A DNA stretch of 6,202 nt, taken from NCBI GenBank assembly GCA_030531135.1, contig JAUNOJ010000072.1:1792-7993 (forward strand), given 5' to 3'. Numbering within the stretch: the stretch's first letter is position 1; every line of letters starts with the position of its first letter. Positions 1 to 6,169 of this stretch are shown here, piece by piece. The notes below the pieces were generated by a model. The model was not told the DNA's origin and did no database searches. It saw only the letters and a program-made list of their open reading frames with translations. The position numbers and the translations under genes were made by a program. The DNA is from Sutterellaceae bacterium. Lineage in GTDB: Bacteria; Pseudomonadota; Gammaproteobacteria; Burkholderiales; Burkholderiaceae_F.

Positions 1-30
1 GTTGAGAAGGAAACCGACTGAAGAGATGTC

Positions 31-1149
31 TTAGAAGCGATGGCGTAAGCCTACAAAGAACTGCTGTTGATCGTTGCCTAAGGCTTCAACGGCAAAGTGA
101 TTCGAGCTGTCGGGGCCGGCTTCGATGCTGCGGCCGCTTTTATCTTCATTGATCAAAGCCACGAAACCGACGTAGGCCATCGTCTGCTTGGAGAAGTCAT
201 AGTCGTAACGAATGCCGAAGCTGTAAGCATCCGCATCGGCTTTGTCATAGTCGTGCAGGTACGCGAGCGTTGTGTTGATGCGCCCGCCAAAGCACGGCGT
301 GGTTGCGCCGATTTGACCGACGAAAATGTCGGGGCTCTCAGCCGTGCCGTTGCCGTCTTTGTATTCGAGTTGAACGGCTGCCTTGGTAAAGCCGAAATCG
401 TAGATGCCTGCCAATTCGTAATAGACGGCATGGTCTGCAGTTTGATCCTTACGGTTTTCACTCGGTTGAGCCAAGTCTTGGTAGAGGACGGATCCCATCA
501 CAAACAAAGGGCCGTTGGCATAGTTCAAAGCGAGGTTGTAGACATTGCCTTGGGAGTTGGATTGGGTACCGTCGGCTTTGGTGTGTTCGCCCAAAGCGCC
601 GTAGGCCATCAACGTGAATCCGGCCAAGTTGGGCGAAGCATAGAAAACGGAATTGTTGCGACGTACCAAATCGTCCAACGTCGGATCGTCGCCGCCCATC
701 GTTGCGGCAGCACTCGGATAGAAGAAAGCACCTGCGGCCGTGCCCAAACTTAAACCGTTGGCATCCGTCATGGCCCAGGTCAGGAAGTGCGGCGTGTATT
801 GACGACCGAAACTGATTTGGCCGAAATCGGCACTGCGAAGACCGACCCAAGCTTCACGATGAAAAAGTCGATCGGTGTTGCCGGCATAAGACTGAGCGAA
901 AGTGCCGTCGTCGACCAAGAAACCGGCTTCCAATTTAAAGACGGCTTGCGTGCCATCCCAGAGATCTTCGCTACCTTGGAAACCAAAGTAGTTGCCCGTC
1001 GAGCCGCCGCTGCTCAGAGCAGACGACACATTGCCGTCGTCGTTGTTTACTGCCAAATAAGCGTCGACCGCTCCGTAGACTTCGACGTCGGCGGCGTAAA
1101 CAGCTCCTGTTGCCAAAGCGCAGACAAGCGCAATCAAAGACTTTTTCAT
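31..1149 (-). CDS. Outer-membrane porin, Gram-negative general porin family (beta-proteobacterial type)
   Basis: Encodes a 372-residue beta-barrel porin that would let small hydrophilic solutes diffuse across the outer membrane, most likely as a trimer. Residues 1-19 form a signal peptide: MKK, a hydrophobic core, then VYA before Ala20. The mature protein opens with DVEVYGAVDAYL, a typical first strand. Residues 51-75 (TGNYFGFQGSEDLWDG...FKLEAGF) match the family's second and third strands. Residues 98-117 (HREAWVGLRSADFGQISFGR) and 164-178 (RNNSVFYASPNLAGF) are also characteristic. The chain ends in Arg-Phe, the C-terminal Phe recognised by the BAM machinery. An in-frame TTG lies five codons upstream at 1164, but the ATG at 1149 has a GGGAG Shine-Dalgarno 8 bases before it and gives a normal signal peptide. 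The mature part has one cysteine (Cys286), uncommon in porins. Family assignment is firm; substrate selectivity cannot be read from sequence. Its terminator is not visible in the 30 bases that remain. Confidence 0.93.
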   Translation of the reverse strand: MKKSLIALVCALATGAVYAADVEVYGAVDAYLAVNNDDGNVSSALSSGGSTGNYFGFQGSEDLWDGTQAVFKLEAGFLVDDGTFAQSYAGNTDRLFHREAWVGLRSADFGQISFGRQYTPHFLTWAMTDANGLSLGTAAGAFFYPSAAATMGGDDPTLDDLVRRNNSVFYASPNLAGFTLMAYGALGEHTKADGTQSNSQGNVYNLALNYANGPLFVMGSVLYQDLAQPSENRKDQTADHAVYYELAGIYDFGFTKAAVQLEYKDGNGTAESPDIFVGQIGATTPCFGGRINTTLAYLHDYDKADADAYSFGIRYDYDFSKQTMAYVGFVALINEDKSGRSIEAGPDSSNHFAVEALGNDQQQFFVGLRHRF

Positions 1150-1157
1150 GAATTTTT

Positions 1158-1162
1158 CTCCC
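1158..1162 (-). promoter_or_regulatory. Ribosome binding site of the porin gene
   Basis: The minus strand reads GGGAG, separated by 8 bases from the ATG at 1149. It overlaps the alternative upstream TTG codon (1162-1164), which argues that this TTG is not the start. Confidence 0.7.
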
Positions 1163-1194
1163 AAGGAATCGAGTGTCGTTTGGAAATTGTTGTT

Positions 1195-1253
1195 CTGCCG
1201 ACAATCCTCGTCGGTAAAGACGCAGACTGCCGACAGATTGACTCCGGAGTCGG
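1195..1253. promoter_or_regulatory. Cluster of CCGAC/GTCGG elements with a 12-bp palindrome, candidate operator region upstream of the porin
   Basis: Four copies of the same 5-mer occur in alternating orientation: CCGAC at 1198-1202, GTCGG at 1210-1214, CCGAC at 1230-1234 and GTCGG at 1249-1253. The first and third lie in a 9-base direct repeat, CTGCCGACA, at 1195-1203 and 1227-1235, spaced 32 bases, about three helical turns. The perfect palindrome GACTCCGGAGTC sits at 1240-1251. The cluster lies 46-104 bases upstream of the porin start, where a promoter or untranslated leader is expected. I could not identify a convincing -35/-10 pair for the porin. A regulatory role is inference from position and symmetry only; RNA hairpins in a porin leader are an alternative reading. 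Confidence 0.35.
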
Positions 1254-1319
1254 ACGATAGCGCAAGGCGAAATTTCGAAGTGTGCGTTACTCAACACTGC
1301 TAACAAGAAGAGAAAACGA

Positions 1320-1346
1320 TGTACCAAAAAACGGGACCTTGGTACA
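1320..1346. repeat. Inverted repeat TGTACCAA-N11-TTGGTACA overlapping the tyrS promoter
   Basis: Perfect 8-bp arms lie at 1320-1327 and 1339-1346, separated by 11 bases. The right arm overlaps the candidate -10 element of tyrS. Centre-to-centre arm spacing is 19 bases, close to two helical turns, as expected for a dimeric DNA-binding protein. Interpretation as an operator is inference; no regulator is encoded in the window. Confidence 0.45.
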
Positions 1347-1348
1347 AT
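1340..1348 (+). promoter_or_regulatory. Candidate extended -10 promoter element for tyrS-dtd
   Basis: The sequence TGGTACAAT is an extended -10 (TG-n) followed by TACAAT, five of six matches to TATAAT. At 17-base spacing the -35 position holds only TGTACC (three of six), so the TG extension would compensate. Transcription would start near 1355, giving a leader of about 65 bases before the tyrS ATG. Confidence 0.45.
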
Positions 1349-1419
1349 GCCCATTTCCTACTGAAGAATTCTTTTTCCAAGCACCTTTGCTCGGAAACTT
1401 TTACATCGGAACACTAGAA

Positions 1420-2670
1420 ATGTCGGCTCCTGAGACAAACCAAGAAAAGAAATACGAGATTACGCCCGATATCGTTGAGGCAATGGCCACGATTCGCCGC
1501 GGCGTCGATACGCTTTTGATCGAAAGCGAACTCGAACAAAAACTGGCTCGCTCCAAGGCAACGGGCAAGCCCTTGCGTTGCAAGCTCGGGCTTGATCCGA
1601 CGGCGCCCGACATTCATATCGGCCACACCGTAGTGCTCAACAAATTGCGCCAGTTACAGGACTTGGGCCACACGGTGATTTTCCTGATCGGCGACTTTAC
1701 GGCTGCCATCGGCGATCCTTCGGGGCGCAACGTCACCCGCCCGCCGTTGTCTGCCGAACAGATCAAAATCAATGCAGAAACCTACTTGGCTCAGGCCGGT
1801 CTCGTGTTGGATTTGAGCAAGACCGAAGTGCGTTACAACTCCGAGTGGTGCAACGAATTGGGTGCCACCGGTTTGATTAAGCTTGCCAGCCGCTATACCC
1901 TGGCGCGTTTGTTGGAGCGCGACGACTTTGCCAAGCGCTATGCCGAACAGGCTCCGATTGCCATGCACGAATTGATCTATCCTTTGATGCAGGGTTACGA
2001 CTCCGTGGCTTTGGAAAGCGATCTGGAATTGGGCGGCTCCGATCAGCGCTTTAACTTGTTGGTCGGTCGCGAATTGCAACGTCAGTATGGCCAGGAAGCG
2101 CAGTGCATTCTGACGATGCCCCTGTTGGTGGGTTTGGACGGCGTCAACAAGATGAGTAAGTCCAAAAACAACTACATCGGCATTACCGAAACGCCGGACT
2201 CGATGTTCGGCAAGGTGATGAGCATCTCCGATGAGTTGATGTGGAACTGGTACGACCTGGTGAGCTTGCGCACCAACGCCGAAATCGCTCAGTTCAAGAA
2301 GGAATGCGAAGAGGGGCGTAACCCGCGCGATATCAAGGTGCTGTTGGCTAAGGAAATCATTACGCGCTTCCACAATGCGCAAGCTGCCGATGCTGCCGAA
2401 GCCGAATTTAACGCCCGATTTAGAGCCGGTGCCGTTCCGTCCGATATTCCTGAAGTGACGGTTGACGCTCAGGAAGGTGAAATCGGCATTGCACACTTGC
2501 TGAAAAATGCCGGTCTCGTGCCTTCCACGGGCGAAGCCTTCCGCAACATTCAGCAAGGCGGCGTGCGCATCGACGGCGAAAAGGTCGAAGATCGCGCCAT
2601 GAAGATCAAAGTGGGCGAATATACTCTTCAGGTCGGCAAGCGCCGTTGGGCGAAGGTGACCGTCAAGTGA
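1420..2670 (+). CDS. tyrS: Tyrosine--tRNA ligase (type 2 TyrRS)
   Basis: A 416-residue cytosolic class I aminoacyl-tRNA synthetase that activates tyrosine with ATP and transfers it to tRNA-Tyr. The ATP-binding HIGH signature is at residues 66-69, inside [13 protein letters not shown], the form typical of type 2 TyrRS. The tyrosine-site segments QGYD (191-194) and GSDQ (206-209) follow, then the KMSKS loop at 244-248. The C-terminal part, roughly residues 354-413, is an S4-like RNA-binding domain ([19 protein letters not shown]). Length is normal for the family. The open frame extends upstream to a GTG at 1282, but that extra segment has no synthetase character and runs through the likely promoter. 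The ATG at 1420 has a weak CGGAA ribosome site 8 bases before it and gives the expected N-terminus. The stop overlaps the dtd start by four bases, so the two are almost certainly co-transcribed and translationally coupled. Confidence 0.97.
   Translation: MSAPETNQEKKYEITPDIVEAMATIRRGVDTLLIESELEQKLARSKATGKPLRCKLGLDPTAPDIHIGHTVVLNKLRQLQDLGHTVIFLIGDFTAAIGDPSGRNVTRPPLSAEQIKINAETYLAQAGLVLDLSKTEVRYNSEWCNELGATGLIKLASRYTLARLLERDDFAKRYAEQAPIAMHELIYPLMQGYDSVALESDLELGGSDQRFNLLVGRELQRQYGQEAQCILTMPLLVGLDGVNKMSKSKNNYIGITETPDSMFGKVMSISDELMWNWYDLVSLRTNAEIAQFKKECEEGRNPRDIKVLLAKEIITRFHNAQAADAAEAEFNARFRAGAVPSDIPEVTVDAQEGEIGIAHLLKNAGLVPSTGEAFRNIQQGGVRIDGEKVEDRAMKIKVGEYTLQVGKRRWAKVTVK
2653..2659 (+). promoter_or_regulatory. 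Ribosome binding site of dtd inside the 3' end of tyrS
   Basis: The sequence AAGGTGA, a near match to AAGGAGG, lies 7 bases before the GTG at 2667. It supports GTG 2667 over the upstream in-frame TTG at 2646. Confidence 0.6.
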
Positions 2671-3104
2671 TCGCACTTTTACAACGCGTCACCGAAGCCA
2701 AAGTCACGGTTGACGGGAAAACGATCGGCGAAATCGGTCAAGGGTTGATGGTTTTGGTGTGTGCCGTCAAGGGCGACACGCCTGAAAAAGCCCGACACTT
2801 GGCCTCTCGATTGTTGCGCTATCGTGTCTTTACCGACGAAGCGGGCAAGATGAACAAGTCGGTGACCGATATCGGCGGCGAACTTTTACTCGTTTCTCAG
2901 TTTACGTTGGCAGCCGACACCAATAGCGGCAATCGTCCGAGTTTTTCGCCGGCAGCAAGCCCCGAAGACGGATTGGCACGCTTTAACGAGTTTGTTGAGG
3001 CGTGTCGAGAAAGCGGACTTAAGGTGCAAACGGGCGAGTTCGGTGCGCACATGAAGGTGAGTCTGACTAACGACGGACCGGTGACGTTTTGGCTTGAGAA
3101 CTGA
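2667..3104 (+). CDS. dtd: D-aminoacyl-tRNA deacylase (D-Tyr-tRNA deacylase)
   Basis: A 145-residue cytosolic enzyme, the same length as I recall for E. coli DTD. It hydrolyses D-aminoacyl-tRNAs, such as D-Tyr-tRNA-Tyr, so that D-amino acids do not enter translation and the tRNA is recycled. Family hallmarks are all visible. The N-terminus reads (M)[24 protein letters not shown] at residues 77-84 includes conserved Thr80, and [11 protein letters not shown] follows at 90-100. The C-terminal segment [13 protein letters not shown] carries the Gly137-Pro138 pair that forms the cross-subunit chiral-proofreading (Gly-cisPro) motif of the dimer. I chose the GTG at 2667 because it gives the canonical N-terminus, has a good ribosome site, and overlaps the tyrS stop as GTGA. 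The in-frame TTG at 2646 would add seven residues copied from the tyrS reading region. The product acts directly on errors made by its upstream partner, TyrRS. Confidence 0.96.
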   Translation: MIALLQRVTEAKVTVDGKTIGEIGQGLMVLVCAVKGDTPEKARHLASRLLRYRVFTDEAGKMNKSVTDIGGELLLVSQFTLAADTNSGNRPSFSPAASPEDGLARFNEFVEACRESGLKVQTGEFGAHMKVSLTNDGPVTFWLEN

Positions 3105-3141
3105 TCGAAGACTTTCGAAAAGCCCATTTTGTTCATCGCAC

Positions 3142-3186
3142 AAAAAGAGAAGGGATCCGAGTTTTTTCGGATCCCTTCGGCTTTTT
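3142..3186. terminator. Bidirectional intrinsic terminator between dtd and the EF-G-like gene
   Basis: A perfect 12-bp stem pairs 3149-3160 with 3167-3178 around a 6-base loop (GTTTTT). The flanking AAAAAG (3142-3147) and CTTTTT (3181-3186) are complementary too. Each strand therefore has a GC-rich hairpin followed by a run of five T. It lies 38 bases past the dtd stop and 18 bases past the stop of the convergent EF-G-like gene, so it can serve both. Confidence 0.88.
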
Positions 3187-3203
3187 AGATCAAGTCGACG
3201 AAA

Positions 3204-5255
3204 TTAATCGTCTTCGGCCTGACGGCTAAACTTGCTGGCAAGTTCGGCCTGCTTCTGAGCCGGAACCGGCTGATAGCCCGAAAGATCGATGGTAAAGGCG
3301 CCCGAGCCCTGCGTCAGAGCATGTAAGCGCGTGGCGTAGCCTTCGAGTTCGGACAACGGAGCCGTTGCACGAATTTCCATCAAACCGCCCGGCAAATTGT
3401 CGGTGCCGACGATCTGGCCGCGACGGCTGGCGATATCGCCCGTGATGTCGCCCATGTAAGCGTCGGGTGCCGTGATCAGCAATTCGACGATGGGTTCGAG
3501 TACTTGGGGATTGGCCTTGGCCAAAGCGTCCAACAAAGCCTTGCGACCGGCAGCCACGAAGGCGACTTCCTTGGAGTCGACCGGGTGGTGCTTGCCGTCG
3601 TAGACGATCACGCGGATGTCTTCGATCGGGTAGCCGGCAACGTAACCGGTTGCCAAAACGTCGCGCACGCCCTTTTCGACTGCCGGAATCAGGTTGTACG
3701 GAATGGCGCCGCCCTTGACCTGATCGACAAACTCAAAGCCCGTGCCGCGCGGCAACGGTTCGACCTTCAAATAGACTTCGCCGAACTGACCGGCGCCGCC
3801 CGTTTGCTTCTTGTGGCGAGCGTGGCCTTCGGCAGGCGCAGCGATCGTTTCGCGATAGGGAACGGACGGATTGCTTGTGACGACTTCAAGCTTAAACTGT
3901 TCCTTCATGCGTTCGAGCACGGTGCGAACATGCATTTCAGTGAGCCCGCGCAAAACGGTTTCGTTCAAAACGACGTCATGATCCACCGTCAACGTCGGGT
4001 CTTCGGCAATCATCTTGTTGAGCACGTCCGACATTCTGCCTTCGTCGCCGCGGCGAGCCGGAGCGATGGCCAAACCGAACATGGGTTTGGGGAAGGGCAA
4101 GGGGCGCATATGAAGCCCGTTGACATCGGGTTCGGAGTGCAGGATGCAACCGTAGGTCAATTCGTCGATCTTGTTGAGTGCGCCGATATCGCCCGAGTGC
4201 AATTCGTCGGTTTCTTCCGTGTTCTTGCCCTGCAACAACAACGGGCGCGTGACCTTGATCGGTTTCTTCAAATCGTCCACGTACAGGGTCGTACCGGAGG
4301 TAATACGGCCTTGGTGCACGCGGAACACGCCGATCTTGCCGACGTAGGGGTCGCTCACCACCTTAAAGACGTGAGCAACGACGGGCAAATCGCTCTTGGG
4401 TGTCGTGGCAATACGGTTGCCGTCGCCGTCGATAAATTTGGCGATGTTGGCTTCGGCCGGAGACGGCAAGTGGCGAATGATCACCTTCATGAAGTCGCGA
4501 ATGCCGATGAGTTTCTTTGCCGACGTGAAGCACACCGGAATGGCGTGGCCTTCGCGCAAAGCCTTGGTCACCAACGGGTGAAGCGTGGAGGGATCGACGT
4601 TGCCTTCTTCAAGGTACTTTTCCATCGTTTCGTCGTCAAGTTCCACCAGGCGTTCAATAAAGGCGCGGTGCACGTCGCCCACACTCATGATGTCGGATTC
4701 GCCGTCTTCGCGATCGAAGCAGTCGATGACGTGCGTGCCGTCTTGCGTGGGCAGATTGATCGGCAAAACGGAGTCGCCGAACGTTTCTTTCAATTCCTGC
4801 ATCAAACCCACGAGATCGACATCGGGTGCGTCGATCTTGTTGACGACGATCACGCGGCACAGACCGCGTTCTTCGGCCCACTGCATCATGCGGCGGGTCA
4901 TCAGTTCGATGCCCTTGGTGGCGTCGACTACGACGGCCACGGACTTGACGGCGTCAAGAGCGGAAAGGGCCTGACCGACATAATCGGGGTTGCCCGGGGT
5001 GTCGAGCACGTGAATACGGACGGGAGTCAGGTCGGGCATGGCGGTGTCAAGGTGCACGACGGCCATACGAAGCGAGTGGCCCACAGCCTTTTCTTGCGGA
5101 TCGTTATCGCAAACCGTGTTGCCGCGTTCGACTGCACCGGGTTCGGCGATGGCGCCGGAGCGGTACAACATGGCTTCGATAAGGCTGGTTTTGCCGCTCG
5201 TACCGTGCCCGACCAAGGCTACAGTACGAAGGTTTTCGGTCAAATAGTTCGACAT
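3204..5255 (-). CDS. Elongation factor G-like translational GTPase (EF-G paralogue, EF-G2 type)
   Basis: A 683-residue protein with the full five-domain EF-G architecture, expected to act on the ribosome. The GTPase domain has G1 GHGTSGKT at residues 16-23, G3 DTPG at 85-88, G4 NKID at 139-142 and G5 SAK at 245-247. Domain II is about 290-375, domain III about 388-458, domain IV about 464-587 with HKKQTGGAGQFGEV (481-494), and domain V about 588-664 with GDITGDIASRRGQ. The domain IV tip keeps a His (His557 in KHHPVDSKE), aligned with the conserved translocation-loop His of EF-G. Two catalytic-centre features differ. Asn89 follows DTPG where EF-G has the catalytic His, and switch I lacks RGITI, reading VGHSL. 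No rpsL, rpsG or tuf flanks it, so this is probably not the housekeeping fusA. The ATG at 5255 has a GGAGGG ribosome site; the 48-residue upstream extension runs through the candidate promoter and ahpC terminator. The precise role (translocation, recycling, stress) is unknown. Confidence 0.92.
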   Translation of the reverse strand: MSNYLTENLRTVALVGHGTSGKTSLIEAMLYRSGAIAEPGAVERGNTVCDNDPQEKAVGHSLRMAVVHLDTAMPDLTPVRIHVLDTPGNPDYVGQALSALDAVKSVAVVVDATKGIELMTRRMMQWAEERGLCRVIVVNKIDAPDVDLVGLMQELKETFGDSVLPINLPTQDGTHVIDCFDREDGESDIMSVGDVHRAFIERLVELDDETMEKYLEEGNVDPSTLHPLVTKALREGHAIPVCFTSAKKLIGIRDFMKVIIRHLPSPAEANIAKFIDGDGNRIATTPKSDLPVVAHVFKVVSDPYVGKIGVFRVHQGRITSGTTLYVDDLKKPIKVTRPLLLQGKNTEETDELHSGDIGALNKIDELTYGCILHSEPDVNGLHMRPLPFPKPMFGLAIAPARRGDEGRMSDVLNKMIAEDPTLTVDHDVVLNETVLRGLTEMHVRTVLERMKEQFKLEVVTSNPSVPYRETIAAPAEGHARHKKQTGGAGQFGEVYLKVEPLPRGTGFEFVDQVKGGAIPYNLIPAVEKGVRDVLATGYVAGYPIEDIRVIVYDGKHHPVDSKEVAFVAAGRKALLDALAKANPQVLEPIVELLITAPDAYMGDITGDIASRRGQIVGTDNLPGGLMEIRATAPLSELEGYATRLHALTQGSGAFTIDLSGYQPVPAQKQAELASKFSRQAEDD

Positions 5256-5259
5256 AAAT

Positions 5260-5265
5260 CCCTCC
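5260..5265 (-). promoter_or_regulatory. Ribosome binding site of the EF-G-like gene
   Basis: The minus strand reads GGAGGG, 4 bases before the ATG at 5255. It is a strong match that fixes this start over upstream in-frame Met codons. Confidence 0.75.
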
Positions 5266-5291
5266 GGATGTTCTAATGAGTAGTACCTACC

Positions 5292-5321
5292 ATTGTGCTC
5301 CCAAATAGAAGTAAATTTCAA
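5292..5321 (-). promoter_or_regulatory. Candidate sigma-70 promoter of the EF-G-like gene
   Basis: On the minus strand TTGAAA (5316-5321, five of six to the -35 consensus) is followed after 18 bases by CACAAT (5292-5297, four of six to the -10). A start near 5285 would leave a leader of about 30 bases containing the GGAGGG site. It lies downstream of the ahpC terminator, consistent with independent transcription. The rest of the 5256-5474 gap shows nothing else I can support. Confidence 0.4.
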
Positions 5322-5397
5322 ACGAAATTCGCGAATACCCTTGTGCATTTGGTTTTTTGCAAAGGTTTTGAAATTTCTTACTCGGGAAAATACATGC

Positions 5398-5433
5398 AAA
5401 AACGGCGCAAAGCCGAAAAACTTTGCGCCGTTT
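5398..5433 (-). terminator. Intrinsic terminator of ahpC
   Basis: A perfect 13-bp stem pairs 5400-5412 (AAACGGCGCAAAG) with 5421-5433 around an 8-base loop. Read on the minus strand it is followed by a run of T (5398-5402). It starts 41 bases after the ahpC stop. The other strand lacks a T-run after the hairpin, so it is directional toward the EF-G-like gene and separates the two transcription units. Confidence 0.85.
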
Positions 5434-5474
5434 GAGGATTTTGCAGAGTTGCCCTGTGTCAGAGCCGACTCAAA

Positions 5475-6038
5475 TTAGATCTTGCCCACGAGTTCGGCAG
5501 ACGGGGTCAAGGTCTTCTGACCGGGACGCCACTTGGCCGGGCAAACTTCGTTGGGGTTGCTGGCCACATACTGGGCAGCCTGCACCTTGCGCAAGAGTTC
5601 GGTTGCATCGCGGCCGATGTTGCCGTTGTGCAATTCGACGACCACAACCTTGCCTTCGGGGTTGACGAGGAAGGTGCCGCGTTCGGCCAAACCGTCTTCT
5701 TCAATCATCACGCCGAAGTTGCGGCAGATGCGGCCCGTGGGATCGCCCACCATCGGGAAGCGAACCTTGCCCACGGCCGGGGATTCTGCGTGCCAAGCCA
5801 TGTGGGTGAAGTGCGTGTCGGTAGACACGGCGTAGATTTCAACGCCGAGCTTCTGGAAGGTTTCATAGTTGTCGGCCAAGTCTTCGAGTTCGGTCGGGCA
5901 GATGAAGGTGAAGTCGGCCGGGTAGAAGAAGACTACGGACCACTTGCCCTTCAAATCGGCTTCGGTGACGTTGATGAAGTCGCCGTCCTTAAAGGCCTTG
6001 GCGCTAAACGGAAGAACTTCCTGACGAAGAATAGACAT
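5475..6038 (-). CDS. ahpC: Alkyl hydroperoxide reductase subunit C (typical 2-Cys peroxiredoxin)
   Basis: A 187-residue cytosolic peroxidase that reduces hydrogen peroxide, organic hydroperoxides and peroxynitrite. The peroxidatic cysteine is Cys47 in FYPADFTFICPTE, with the family's Pro40, Thr44 and Arg120 that build the active site. The resolving cysteine is Cys166 in NEVCPAKW. The chain ends in LVGKI like enterobacterial AhpC, and the segments VSTDTHFTHMAWH and LLRKVQAAQYVAS are nearly the E. coli sequence as I remember it. Length matches the family. The ATG at 6038 has AGGAG at 6047-6051, 8 bases upstream. A third cysteine, Cys105 (GRICRNFG), is not part of the usual mechanism. No ahpF follows: a terminator and then the EF-G-like gene lie downstream. 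The reductant could be AhpF, another AhpC reductase or thioredoxin, encoded elsewhere or upstream outside the window. Confidence 0.97.
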   Translation of the reverse strand: MSILRQEVLPFSAKAFKDGDFINVTEADLKGKWSVVFFYPADFTFICPTELEDLADNYETFQKLGVEIYAVSTDTHFTHMAWHAESPAVGKVRFPMVGDPTGRICRNFGVMIEEDGLAERGTFLVNPEGKVVVVELHNGNIGRDATELLRKVQAAQYVASNPNEVCPAKWRPGQKTLTPSAELVGKI

Positions 6039-6121
6039 TGTTAAAACTCCTAAAAAATTTCAAATTCAAGTCTCGTTGCCCGGTTTTGATTTCGATGGGC
6101 GTCGAGCTTTGGTTGATGCGA

Positions 6122-6130
6122 AATTTAGCA
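6122..6130 (-). promoter_or_regulatory. Candidate extended -10 promoter element for ahpC
   Basis: The minus strand reads TGCTAAATT: a TG-n extension followed by TAAATT, four of six to TATAAT. No good -35 is present at 16-18 bases, a pattern common in activator-dependent promoters. Transcription would begin near 6115, leaving a leader of about 77 bases that is AT-rich and has only a weak GCCC/GGGC pairing. Confidence 0.35.
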
Positions 6131-6132
6131 CG

Positions 6133-6169
6133 ATAGAGATTGTCTTTTGTTTCGGATTTGGCGAAATAT
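6133..6169 (-). promoter_or_regulatory. Weak OxyR-like binding array upstream of ahpC
   Basis: The OxyR consensus is four tetramers, ATAG, CTAT, ATAG and CTAT, each separated by 7 bases. In exact register the minus strand holds ATAT, AATC, AAAG and CTAT. That is 10 of 16 matches, with the second tetramer not matching at all. Its downstream edge lies next to the candidate -10, closer than usual for an OxyR-activated promoter. Support comes mainly from the known OxyR control of ahpC in other bacteria. Confidence 0.25.

Noticed and set aside
1..30. Terminator of the porin gene
   Set aside because: No inverted repeat or T-run is visible in the 30 bases after the stop; it probably lies beyond the window.
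97..753. A 218-codon open frame on the plus strand opposite the porin
   Set aside because: Antisense shadow of the porin; composition not protein-like and no promoter or ribosome site supports it.
1282..1419. 46-residue N-terminal extension of TyrRS
   Set aside because: It runs through the extended -10 and dyad and has no synthetase character; ATG 1420 gives the family's normal start.
1355..1419. T-box or attenuator leader for tyrS
   Set aside because: The putative leader of about 65 bases is too short for a T-box and holds no terminator hairpin.
1654..2676. A 340-codon open frame on the minus strand opposite tyrS
   Set aside because: Antisense shadow of tyrS; no recognisable motifs.
3504..5276. 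A 590-codon open frame on the plus strand opposite the EF-G-like gene
   Set aside because: Its translation is low-complexity-like, rich in His, Val, Asp and Phe, with no family motif, and it is fully antisense to a gene with intact EF-G domains. Codon bias of the real gene explains the lack of stops.
5256..5399. 48-residue N-terminal extension of the EF-G-like protein
   Set aside because: It covers the candidate promoter and most of the left arm of the ahpC terminator region, has no EF-G homology, and a strong GGAGGG site precedes the internal ATG.
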